Below the pieces are notes generated by a model that had not been told where the DNA came from, made no database searches, and saw only the letters and a list, made by a program, of their open reading frames with translations. Positions 35,376 to 42,896 of a stretch of DNA of 64,000 nucleotides are shown here, in pieces. The first letter of the stretch is position 1, and each line of letters starts with the position of its first letter. A program made the translations under genes and the position numbers. The stretch is from Methylobacterium persicinum (lineage in GTDB: Bacteria; Pseudomonadota; Alphaproteobacteria; Rhizobiales; Beijerinckiaceae): assembly GCF_022179525.1 (NCBI RefSeq), contig NZ_BPQX01000007.1, forward strand, positions 80,469 to 144,468, read 5' to 3'.

Positions 35376-35963
35376 ATGACCGAATCGAGCCTCACCGTCG
35401 CCGTGATCGACCCGAGCCAGGCCCGCGCGGCCATCCTGGAAGAAGGCCTGCGCGCCGCCGGGATCGGGCGGATCGTCGTGCTGCCGGACACGGCCGACCT
35501 TCAGGAGCGGGTCAGCGCCCTCAAGCCCGATGTGGTGGTGATCCATCTGGAGAGTCCGAGCCGGGACATCCTGGAGCAGATGTCTGGCGTCTCCCGCCAT
35601 GCCGGGCGGCCGGTGGCGATGTTCGTCGACCGCTCGGATACGACAATGATGGAGGCTGCCGTCGATGCGGGCATCTCCGCCTACGTCGTGGACGGCCTGC
35701 GCCCGGAGCGCATCAAGTCGATCATCGACATCGCGATCCTGCGCTTCAACGCCTTCGCCCGGCTCCAGCGGGAGCTCTCGGAGGCGAGGGGCGAACTCGC
35801 CGACCGCAAGCTGATCGAGCGGGCGAAGGGCATCCTGATGAATCTCAAGGGCCTATCCGAGGAAGAGGCCTACAGGCAGCTCCGGCGCAAGGCCATGAAC
35901 GAGAAGCGCAAGATCGCCGACATCGCCAGGGCCATCGTCACCACGGCGGACCTTCTCGGATGA
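35376..35963 (+). CDS. nasT: NasT-type ANTAR antiterminator/response regulator
   Basis: A 195-residue protein with a receiver-like N-terminal domain (VAVIDPSQARAAILEEGL, then DVVVIHLESP) and a C-terminal ANTAR RNA-binding domain. The ANTAR part (about 130-195) contains ERAKGILMNLKGLSEEEAYR. In NasST systems NasT binds a two-hairpin leader RNA and prevents termination when nitrate releases it from NasS. The nasS gene follows about 50 bases later, and a matching leader lies at 37775-37874. Confidence 0.92.
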   Translation: MTESSLTVAVIDPSQARAAILEEGLRAAGIGRIVVLPDTADLQERVSALKPDVVVIHLESPSRDILEQMSGVSRHAGRPVAMFVDRSDTTMMEAAVDAGISAYVVDGLRPERIKSIIDIAILRFNAFARLQRELSEARGELADRKLIERAKGILMNLKGLSEEEAYRQLRRKAMNEKRKIADIARAIVTTADLLG

Positions 35964-36015
35964 GGGCGGCGGTGGGACGGTGGGAAGGGTGCACCTCCTT
36001 CCGAAAGGGGCAGCC

Positions 36016-37032
36016 ATGAGACTTCAGATCGGCTACGTCCCCCTCTGCGATGCGGCCCCCGTGGTCATGGCCCAGGAACTGGGCTTCGCCCGGGAGGAGG
36101 GGCTCGAGCTTGAGCTGTCCGCCGAGCCGTCCTGGGCGACCCTCCGGGACCGGCTCGCCCTCGGCCATCTCGACGGCGCGCACATGCTGGCGCCCCTGGC
36201 GCTGGCGAGCGCCATGGGCCTGTCGGGGCCGCCCTCGGACGTGGTCGTCGGCCTGCCCCTCAGCCTGAACGGCAATGCGATCACTCTCTCCCATGCCCTC
36301 TGCGAGGCGATGGCGGAGGAAGCGGTCCCGGGAGAGGGCACGGATGGCTGGCGCGGCGCCGCCAGGGCCTTCGCCAGGATCGCCGCCGCCCGGCGGCGCG
36401 CGGGCAGGCCGCTGACCATGGGGATCGTCCATCCCTTCTCGTGCCACGCCTATCAGGTCCGGCTCTTCGCGGCGGCGGGTGGGCTCGATCCGGCTGCCCT
36501 GCGCACCGTGGTGGTGCCGCCCCAGCACGGGGTCGAGGCCCTATCCCGGGGGCTCGTGGACGGGTTCTGTGCCGGGGCGCCCTGGAACGACGTGGCGGTG
36601 GCGGCCGGCGTCGGGCGGATCGCGGCCCTCTGCGCCGAGATCGCCCCCGATGCGCCGGAAAAGGTGTTCGCCGTCTCCGGCCGCGCCGGCGTGGCCAATG
36701 CCCCCCTCGTCCGGGCCGTCGCCAGGGCCGGGTTGTGGTGCGCGGATCCCGATCACCGGGACGAACTCGCCCACCGCCTCGGCCGCCGGAGCCACCTCGA
36801 CCGGGAGATCGATGCCGTCGCCCGCGCCTTCGGGCGGGAGGGGGTCGATGGGATCAACGCCCGCCTCGGCTCCCTGCGCCTCGGCGCCCCGGCCCAGGCC
36901 TGGGTTCCCGAACGCCTCGACTGGCTCCTGTCGCAGATGACGGCGGCTGGGCAATTGCCCGACGATCCCGGCATCGCCCTCGCCGCCAGGGCCATCTACC
37001 GGCCCGATCCGTCCGCCCTCTTGGGCGTGTGA
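36016..37032 (+). CDS. nasS: NasS-type nitrate sensor (NrtA/CmpA-like binding protein without signal peptide)
   Basis: A 338-residue protein with the fold of nitrate ABC-transporter binding proteins: IGYVPLCDAAPVVMAQELG at the N-terminus, HLDGAHMLAPLALA near residue 55, and GIVHPFSCHAYQ near 137. It lacks any export signal, which distinguishes the cytoplasmic sensor NasS from a periplasmic binding protein. It would hold NasT inactive until nitrate or nitrite binds. ATG 36016 has GAAAGGGG upstream. Confidence 0.9.
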   Translation: MRLQIGYVPLCDAAPVVMAQELGFAREEGLELELSAEPSWATLRDRLALGHLDGAHMLAPLALASAMGLSGPPSDVVVGLPLSLNGNAITLSHALCEAMAEEAVPGEGTDGWRGAARAFARIAAARRRAGRPLTMGIVHPFSCHAYQVRLFAAAGGLDPAALRTVVVPPQHGVEALSRGLVDGFCAGAPWNDVAVAAGVGRIAALCAEIAPDAPEKVFAVSGRAGVANAPLVRAVARAGLWCADPDHRDELAHRLGRRSHLDREIDAVARAFGREGVDGINARLGSLRLGAPAQAWVPERLDWLLSQMTAAGQLPDDPGIALAARAIYRPDPSALLGV

Positions 37033-37123
37033 CAGCGTGCCACGCGCCGGGCAATGGGCTCGTCCCCAAAGCATGCGTGATGCGCACGGAACAGGGGAGG
37101 GTCTGCGCCGTTGAGACGCTACC

Positions 37124-37345
37124 ATGCCCGGTTGCCGCAAATTCGACGCAGCGTCGCTCCCGCCAGCTCCTCCCCCACGGGTGGAATTGCAGCGTTACGT
37201 CCGGCAGGGACGACGCGCCCAGCGCGCGCCCCGGGCGGCCAACGACAACAGGCGCCTTAGCGCACCGAGCGGCTGGTATTGGGCTATCGTCGTCGGCGCC
37301 ATGCCGACGGTCGGGCTCCTCGTGGCGCTGTCCACGCTCCTCTGA
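37124..37345 (+). CDS. Small putative membrane protein with AANDN motif
   Basis: A 73-residue product with an Arg-rich N-terminal half, the motif AANDNRRLS, and one C-terminal hydrophobic segment (WYWAIVVGAMPTVGLLVAL). Short proteins with an ANDN motif before a hydrophobic helix occur widely in Rhizobiales, with unknown function. The ribosome binding site is weak. It sits alone in the 0.9-kb gap between nasS and the nitrate operon. Confidence 0.45.
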   Translation: MPGCRKFDAASLPPAPPPRVELQRYVRQGRRAQRAPRAANDNRRLSAPSGWYWAIVVGAMPTVGLLVALSTLL

Positions 37346-37358
37346 AACTGCTCAACTC

Positions 37359-37446
37359 GTCGTTGCGAGCGCAGCGAAGCAATCCAGGCCAACGCGCCGC
37401 CCGGCAGCGTGGCACGACTGGATTGCTTCGCTTCGCTCGTAATTAC
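37359..37446. repeat. Palindromic repeat family A, copy 4
   Basis: Arms GTCGTTGCGAGCGCAGCGAA and GCTTCGCTTCGCTCGTAATT AC flank a variable centre, in the gap between nasS and the nitrate operon. Confidence 0.8.
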
Positions 37447-37498
37447 GGCGGAGGCTCGTCAGAGGAACCGTGCCCAATAAAGGCTGCCGTTCCGTGTC

Positions 37499-37529
37499 GT
37501 CTCTGCGAACGCAGTGAAGCGATCCAGGT
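37499..37529. repeat. Half copy of palindromic repeat family A (left arm)
   Basis: GTCTCTGCGAACGCAGTGAA continuing to GCGATCCAGG is a left arm without its right partner, 52 bases after the preceding full copy. Confidence 0.6.
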
Positions 37530-37618
37530 CTGCTTTCCGCGTGCGGGCTCGGACCCACCGTGCCTTCTCCTATGAAAGACCGCCGAGCCCTTACGGGCGA
37601 CGCTCCCCGTTTCGATCG

Positions 37619-37707
37619 CTGACCGCATAACGGTCAGCCGCCCGCTTTTTGTGCATCGCACAGAGGTCCTCCTCACGGGGGCTCCCGAAGCGTGGCTGGA
37701 GCCACGC
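37619..37707 (+). promoter_or_regulatory. Cluster of inverted repeats upstream of the nitrate operon promoter (candidate activator sites)
   Basis: Three perfect inverted repeats: CTGACCG-CATAA-CGGTCAG (37619-37637), TGTGC-ATC-GCACA (37650-37662) and GCGTGGCT-GG-AGCCACGC (37690-37707). They lie about 65-155 bases before the predicted start, where enhancer sites for NtrC-type activators usually are. None is a clean NtrC consensus. Confidence 0.35.
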
Positions 37708-37746
37708 ACAGCGGCAGCCATCCGAGAAGCACGATTTCCACCGTTT

Positions 37747-37760
37747 GGCACGCGTCCTGC
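37747..37760 (+). promoter_or_regulatory. Candidate sigma-54 promoter of the nitrate assimilation operon
   Basis: GGCACGCGTCCTGC with preceding TT matches the consensus TGGCACGNNNNTTGC closely; the -24 GG (37747-37748) and -12 GC (37759-37760) have exact N10 spacing. Transcription would begin near 37771, giving a leader of about 158 bases. Confidence 0.65.
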
Positions 37761-37774
37761 AAGTCTCTGCGCGT

Positions 37775-37790
37775 CCGTCAACGGCGACGG
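37775..37790 (+). promoter_or_regulatory. Candidate NasT (ANTAR) target hairpin in the leader
   Basis: Stem CCGTC / GACGG with loop AACGGC. The loop is a hexanucleotide with A at position 1 and G at position 4, the known ANTAR recognition pattern. It lies at the very 5' end of the predicted transcript. A second hairpin, TCAGCG-AGGC-CGCTGA (37800-37815), follows after nine bases but its loop does not fit the A1/G4 rule. Confidence 0.5.
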
Positions 37791-37807
37791 GCAGCGCCGT
37801 CAGCGAG

Positions 37808-37874
37808 GCCGCTGATCCGGTTCTCCTGGGGCTCCGACCGGCTGCCCTGGGACGACATCCGGCAGCGGCTTTTT
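37808..37874 (+). terminator. Leader terminator-like structure before the nitrate operon
   Basis: GCCGCTG-AT-CCGG (37808-37820) can pair with CCGG-CAGCGGC (37859-37869), an 11-bp stem with a two-base bulge, directly followed by TTTTT (37870-37874). Its 5' arm overlaps the second leader hairpin (37800-37815), so the two structures exclude each other. That is as expected for ANTAR-controlled antitermination. Confidence 0.55.
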
Positions 37875-37928
37875 CGTGGGCGGTCCGCCGACGATCCCTG
37901 AATTTGAGGTTCGAGACGCGACCGATCG

Positions 37929-39197
37929 ATGCCGACACCACGCTTGGACACCGCGACGCCGGATTCGCGGGCGACGGACGGGGCACCGCGCGAGCGGCTC
38001 GTCGTTGTCGGAAACGGCATGGCCTCCCTCCGATTCCTGGAGCACCTCACCGAGGGCTGTCCGGGTCGCTTCGACGTCACCTGCATCGGGGCCGAGCCCC
38101 GGGCCGCCTACAACCGCGTGCTCCTGTCCTCGTTGCTTGGCGGCGAGATTGACGAGGGGGCGACAGCCTTCCGCGGCCTCGACTGGTACGAGGCCCACGG
38201 CATCCGCCTGATCACCGGGGCGCCCGTCACCGCCATCGACCGGGAGAACGGCCTCGCGATCGTCGGCGAGACCCATATCTTGCCCTTCGACAGGCTGGTT
38301 CTGGCGGTCGGCTCCCTGCCGATCCGCCTGCCCAAGCCCGGCATGGACCTGCCCGGCGTCATCACCTTCCGCGACCTCGCCGACGTGGCGGCCATCCGGA
38401 AGGCCGCCGTGCAGCATGCCAGGGCCATCGTCATCGGCGGCGGCCTGCTCGGCCTGGAGGCCGCCGCGGGACTCTCCCGGCTCGGCATCGACACGACCCT
38501 GCTCCACGTCATGGACCGGCTGATGGAGCGCCAGCTCGACCACCCGGCCGCCGGCTTGGTGCGGCGGGCGATGGAGGCCCGGGGGGTCAAGGTGATCCTC
38601 AGCGCCGATACCGCCGCCGTCGAGGGCGAGGGGAAGGTCGAGCGCTTGGTGCTCGCGGACGGGACCGTGCTTCCGGCCGACCTCGTGGTCGTGTCGGTGG
38701 GGGTACGCCCCTCCGTGGCCCTGGCGCAGGCGGCGGGGCTCGCCACCAACCGGGGCATCCTGGTCGATGACCGGATGGCGACCTCCGATCCGCGGATTTT
38801 CGCCCTCGGGGAGTGTGCCGAGCACCGGGGCCTCGTCTACGGCCTCGTGGAGCCCGCCTACGAGCAGGCCGACGCCCTTGCCCGCCACCTCGCGGGGGAG
38901 GGGGGCGAGTATCGCGGCACGCATCTTTCCACCAGCCTCAAGATCTCCGGTCTCCCGGTCTTTTCCGCCGGCCTCGTGGACACCCCGGCCGATGCCGAGG
39001 CGGTCACCCTCTTCGATCCCGGCGCCGGCCTCTACCGCAAGCTGCTGCTGCGGGAGGGCCGGCTCGTGGGCGCAGTCTTCGTCGGCGACATCGCCGAGCA
39101 GGCGGCCTGCAAGGCCCTGATCCGCTCCGGTGATCCGGTCGGCGACGTGGACGATCTCATGTTCGGGCGCCCGGCGCCCCAACCCCTCGCGGCTTAA
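37929..39197 (+). CDS. NAD(P)/FAD-dependent oxidoreductase of the nitrate assimilation operon (NirB N-terminal-like)
   Basis: A 422-residue flavoprotein resembling the N-terminal part of NADH-nitrite reductase large subunit. It has an FAD fold VVVGNGMASLRFLEHL, an NAD fold VIGGGLLGLEAAAGLSRLG near residue 165, and the FAD-contacting ATSDPRIFALGECAEH near 285. It lacks the BFD and siroheme domains of full NirB. It likely passes electrons from NAD(P)H to NasA or to a carrier. First gene of the operon, after the regulated leader. Confidence 0.85.
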   Translation: MPTPRLDTATPDSRATDGAPRERLVVVGNGMASLRFLEHLTEGCPGRFDVTCIGAEPRAAYNRVLLSSLLGGEIDEGATAFRGLDWYEAHGIRLITGAPVTAIDRENGLAIVGETHILPFDRLVLAVGSLPIRLPKPGMDLPGVITFRDLADVAAIRKAAVQHARAIVIGGGLLGLEAAAGLSRLGIDTTLLHVMDRLMERQLDHPAAGLVRRAMEARGVKVILSADTAAVEGEGKVERLVLADGTVLPADLVVVSVGVRPSVALAQAAGLATNRGILVDDRMATSDPRIFALGECAEHRGLVYGLVEPAYEQADALARHLAGEGGEYRGTHLSTSLKISGLPVFSAGLVDTPADAEAVTLFDPGAGLYRKLLLREGRLVGAVFVGDIAEQAACKALIRSGDPVGDVDDLMFGRPAPQPLAA

Positions 39198-39208
39198 GGA
39201 GGCCAGGC

Positions 39209-40999
39209 ATGGCGGATGAATTCAACGCCGAGCAGCGGCGCTACCTCGAAGGCTTCGCCGCGGGCATCGGCGCGGCGCGGATCACCGGAGGTCTGGCGAC
39301 AGGGCAGGGGGCCGGGGCCCCCGCCCCGGAGCCCACCGGCCCGGATGCGATCCACATCAAGGCCCAGGACGCGACGGTGAAGGCCGGCGGCAAGCTCTGC
39401 GAGCAGGAGAAGTGGAAGCGCGCCGAGAGCCCCTTCGACGGTCACAACCGGCTGAAGGCCGAGGCGGCGCAGGGCAAGGCTCCGAAGCCCGAGGACAATT
39501 TCCGCTGGCGCTACCACGGGATGTTCTGGGTCGCGCCTAACCAGGTGAGCTACATGTGCCGCCTGCGCATCCCCAACGGGGTGCTGCACCATTGGCAGTT
39601 CGCCGGGGTCGCCGACCTCGCCGATGCCCATGGCGGCGGGTACGTTCATGTGACGACCCGGGCGAACCTGCAGGTCCGGGAGATCGCGCCCGAGCATGCC
39701 CAGCCCTTCCTCGATGGGCTCGCCGATATCGGCCTCGGCGCGCAGGGTGCGGGGGCGGACAACATCCGCAACGTCACCGGCTCCCCCACCGCAGGCATCG
39801 ACGCGCAGGAGATCCTGGACACCCGGCCGCTCGCCAAGTCCTGGAATAACTGGATCATCAACGACCGCTCGCTCTACGGCCTGCCGCGCAAGTTCAACGT
39901 CGCCTTCGATGGCGGCGGCGTCATGCCGGTGCTGGAGGAGACGAACGATGTCGGCTTCCAGGCGGTCGAGGTGCTGGAGGGCGCCACGGTGGCGCCCGGC
40001 ATCTGGATGCGCCTCGTGCTCGGCGGCATCTCCGGCCACAAGGACCTCGCCCGCGATACCGGCGTCGTGCTGAAGCCGGAGGAGTGCAATCAGGTTGCCG
40101 ACGCGATCATCCGCGTCTTCATCGAGAACGGCGACCGGACCAACCGCAACAAGGCGCGGATGAAGTATGTCCTCGACGCCTGGGGCTTCGAGAAGTACCT
40201 CGCCGCCGTCGAGGAGAAGCTCGGGCGCAAGCTGGAGCGGGTCGATCCCGCCCACATCGCCCCCCGCAAGCCCACGAACCGCTATTCCCATGTCGGCATC
40301 CACAAGCAGAGGCAGGAAGGCCTGAACTGGGTCGGCGTCGTGCTGCCCGTCGGCAAGATGCTGAGCGACGAGGTGCGGGCGCTGGCGGCCATCGCCCGGG
40401 ATTGCGGCGACGGTCAGATCCGTCTCACCGTCTGGCAGAATTTTATCTTTTCCGGCGTGCCGGACTTTAAGCTGGAGGAAGTCGAGCGGCGGGTGTCGGA
40501 ACTCGGCCTGTCGATCAAGGCCGAGGGCATCCGGGCGGGGCTCGTCGCCTGCACAGGCGCGCGGGGCTGCAAGTTCGCCGCCTCCGATACCAAGGGCCAC
40601 GCCATACTCATCGCCGAGCATGTCGAGCGCACGGTGAAGGAGCTCGACGTGCCGGTGAACGTCCACCTCACCGGCTGCCACCATAGCTGCGCCCAGCATT
40701 ACATCGGCGATATCGGCCTGATCGGCGCCAAAGTCGTCGTCTCGGAGGAGGGCGACACCGTCGAGGGTTACGACATCGTGGTCGGCGGCGGCTTCGCCGA
40801 GACCCCGAAGATCGGCACCGAGATCTGGAAGGCGGTGAAGGCCGAGGATGCACCCGTGCGCGTCGAGGCGCTGCTGCGCACCTACCTCGCCGGACGCAGC
40901 GACAAGGCCGAGACCTTCCAGCAATTCACCGCCCGGACCGGCCCGGAGGCGCTGCGCGCCGCCGCCGAAGCCGAACCCGCCCTGAGGGAAGCCGCATGA
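39209..40999 (+). CDS. nirA: NirA-type siroheme/[4Fe-4S] nitrite reductase
   Basis: A 596-residue reductase that would convert nitrite to ammonium in six electrons. The cluster and siroheme cysteines are in CTGARGCKF near residue 447 and LTGCHHSCAQHYIGDIGL near 488. The N-terminal ferredoxin-like half domain and repeats are present (VHVTTRANLQVREI near 147). Sulfite reductase shares this architecture, so that activity cannot be excluded, but the operon argues for nitrite. It starts 11 bases after the oxidoreductase and overlaps the next gene by ATGA. Confidence 0.88.
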   Translation: MADEFNAEQRRYLEGFAAGIGAARITGGLATGQGAGAPAPEPTGPDAIHIKAQDATVKAGGKLCEQEKWKRAESPFDGHNRLKAEAAQGKAPKPEDNFRWRYHGMFWVAPNQVSYMCRLRIPNGVLHHWQFAGVADLADAHGGGYVHVTTRANLQVREIAPEHAQPFLDGLADIGLGAQGAGADNIRNVTGSPTAGIDAQEILDTRPLAKSWNNWIINDRSLYGLPRKFNVAFDGGGVMPVLEETNDVGFQAVEVLEGATVAPGIWMRLVLGGISGHKDLARDTGVVLKPEECNQVADAIIRVFIENGDRTNRNKARMKYVLDAWGFEKYLAAVEEKLGRKLERVDPAHIAPRKPTNRYSHVGIHKQRQEGLNWVGVVLPVGKMLSDEVRALAAIARDCGDGQIRLTVWQNFIFSGVPDFKLEEVERRVSELGLSIKAEGIRAGLVACTGARGCKFAASDTKGHAILIAEHVERTVKELDVPVNVHLTGCHHSCAQHYIGDIGLIGAKVVVSEEGDTVEGYDIVVGGGFAETPKIGTEIWKAVKAEDAPVRVEALLRTYLAGRSDKAETFQQFTARTGPEALRAAAEAEPALREAA

Positions 41000-42600
41000 C
41001 CCAGCATGTCTCGCCCCCGCTCGTCCTGATCCCCGAGACCGCCCCGTTCGACCCCGACCAGCGGGCGTGGCTCTCCGGCTATTTCGCCGCCCTGCTCGGC
41101 CCGGCCGTCGAGGGGGCGACCGCGCTCGCTCCCGGCGAGGCTCCGGCCTCCGGCCCAAAGCTCGCCGACAACGACGACGCGCCCTGGCACGACCCGTCGA
41201 TGCCCCTGCCCGACCGCATGGACCTCGCCAAGGAGCGGCCCGAGGCCCAGAAGCTGATGGCCGCCATGGCGCAGCAGGATTGCGGCCAGTGCGGCTACAA
41301 CTGCGCCGACTATGCCAACGCCATCTTCCTCAAGAACGAGGCGCGTCTGAACCTCTGCCAGCCCGGCGGCAAGGAGACGATGCGGATGCTCAAGAAGCTG
41401 GACGAGGAGTTCGGCGCGGCCGGCGGCTCCGCTCCGGCTGCCGCCGCCGCGGCCGCCGCCGAGGCCAAGGCCCCGGACCTCGGCCCTCTGGGCTATTGCC
41501 GCGAGAACCCGGTCGAGGCCCTGTTCCTCTCCCGGCGGCGCCTCAACGAGCCCGGCGGCGAGAAGGAGACGTGGCACATCGAGATCGGCCTCGACGGCAC
41601 GCCGATCCAGTACGAGGTCGGCGATTCCCTCGGGCTGTTCCCCGCCAACGCCCCGGCGCTGGTCGATGCGGTGGTCGCCGAACTCGGCGCCCGGCCGGAG
41701 AGAAAGATTGGCGAGCGGACGCTGCGGGACCACCTGCTCGTCAACTATGCGCTCGGCGCCGCGCCGGACAACCTCTACCAGCTGCTGTCGCTGCTCACCT
41801 CCGGGGCGGCGCGCAAGAAGGCGCAGGCGCTCGCCTCCGGCGAGGACCCGGACGGGGATGCCGCCTATCTCGACGTGCTCGGCGCCCTGCACAAGTTCCC
41901 CGGGGCGAGGCCGGATGCGGAGGTCTTCCTCGAGGCGCTGGATGAGTTGCAGCCCCGGCTCTACTCGATCTCGTCCTCGCCGAAGATGGATGCGGGCCGG
42001 GTGTCCCTGACGGTGGACGCGGTGCGCTACAACCACCGCTCCCGGCTGCGCCTCGGCGTCGCCTCGACCCATCTCGGCGAGCGCCTGCCCGAGCAGACCA
42101 GGGTCAAGATCTACCTGCAGAAGGCCCACGGCTTCGGCCTCCCGGCGGACCTGTCGAAGGATGTGATCATGTGCGGCCCCGGCACCGGGATCGCCCCGTT
42201 CCGGGCCTTCCTGCGCGAGCGCGCGGCGACCCAGGCGCCCGGCCGGAACTGGCTGTTCTACGGCCACCAGCGCCAGGCGAGCGACTTCTTCTACAAGGAC
42301 GAGCTGACGAAGCTGAGGGACGACAAGGTGCTGACCCGCCTGTCGCTGGCGTGGTCCCGGGACGGATCGGAAAAAACCTACGTCCAGGACCGGATGCGCG
42401 AGAACGGTGCCGACCTCTGGAAGTGGCTCGAAGGCGGCGCGCATTTCTACGTCTGCGGCGATGCCAAGCGCATGGCCAAGGACGTGGAGCGGGCGATCAT
42501 CGATGTCGCCGCCCAGCACGGCGGCAAGAGCCCGGAGGATGCGGTCGCCTATCTCGGCGCGCTGAAGAAGGCCGGGCGGTATCAGGCGGACGTGTACTGA
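40996..42600 (+). CDS. CysJ-like FAD/NADPH reductase with an N-terminal Fe-S domain instead of flavodoxin
   Basis: A 534-residue protein. Residues about 165-534 are the FAD and NADPH modules of the CysJ/cytochrome P450 reductase family: LYSISSSPKMDAGRVSLTV near residue 320, VIMCGPGTGIAPFRAFL near 393, and the C-terminal KKAGRYQADVY. In place of the FMN flavodoxin domain there is a cysteine-rich segment near 94-122, DCGQCGYNCADY and then LNLCQPGG, like PF04060 [4Fe-4S] domains. It probably reduces NirA with NADPH. The start codon overlaps the nirA stop. Confidence 0.85.
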   Translation: MTQHVSPPLVLIPETAPFDPDQRAWLSGYFAALLGPAVEGATALAPGEAPASGPKLADNDDAPWHDPSMPLPDRMDLAKERPEAQKLMAAMAQQDCGQCGYNCADYANAIFLKNEARLNLCQPGGKETMRMLKKLDEEFGAAGGSAPAAAAAAAAEAKAPDLGPLGYCRENPVEALFLSRRRLNEPGGEKETWHIEIGLDGTPIQYEVGDSLGLFPANAPALVDAVVAELGARPERKIGERTLRDHLLVNYALGAAPDNLYQLLSLLTSGAARKKAQALASGEDPDGDAAYLDVLGALHKFPGARPDAEVFLEALDELQPRLYSISSSPKMDAGRVSLTVDAVRYNHRSRLRLGVASTHLGERLPEQTRVKIYLQKAHGFGLPADLSKDVIMCGPGTGIAPFRAFLRERAATQAPGRNWLFYGHQRQASDFFYKDELTKLRDDKVLTRLSLAWSRDGSEKTYVQDRMRENGADLWKWLEGGAHFYVCGDAKRMAKDVERAIIDVAAQHGGKSPEDAVAYLGALKKAGRYQADVY

Positions 42601-42607
42601 CGGGTAT

Positions 42608-42635
42608 CCCCTCTCCCCGCCTGCGGGGAGAGGGG
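42608..42635. repeat. Short palindromic repeat, family C copy 3
   Basis: CCCTCTCCCCGC-CT-GCGGGGAGAGGG, just after the CysJ-like gene. Confidence 0.6.
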
Positions 42636-42678
42636 CCCAACGCCGGTGTCGGCGGACACGGCCGATCCCAATCTCCCT

Positions 42679-42785
42679 CCTCATCCTGAGGTGCGGCGAA
42701 GCCGCCTCGAGGGAGGGCTCCAGAAGGCTCCGCGATCCCTGGAGCCCTCCTTCGAGGCCCGCCAAGCGGGCACCTCAGGATGAGG
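42679..42785. repeat. Palindromic repeat family B, copy 4
   Basis: CCTCATCCTGAGG ... GGAGGGCTCCAGA ... CTGGAGCCCTCCTTCGAGG ... CCTCAGGATGAGG. It lies inside the nitrate operon, between the CysJ-like gene and nasA; with the family C copies on either side it fills the 296-base gap. Confidence 0.85.
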
Positions 42786-42810
42786 GGGAGGGTGGGAGCC
42801 AGTTCGCGGC

Positions 42811-42836
42811 CTTCTCCCCGCAAGACGGGGAGAGGG
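42811..42836. repeat. Short palindromic repeat, family C copy 4
   Basis: CTTCTCCCCG-CAAGA-CGGGGAGAGG, about 60 bases upstream of the nasA start. Confidence 0.5.
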
Positions 42837-42896
42837 GAGAAACGGCCCGGCCCGCCTCTTGCCTCACCGACGAGACCCACACCCGAGGAACCCGCC

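Noticed and set aside
39194-41158. Long minus-strand frame opposite nirA
   Set aside because: Shadow of nirA; no motif, and composition follows the complementary codon pattern.
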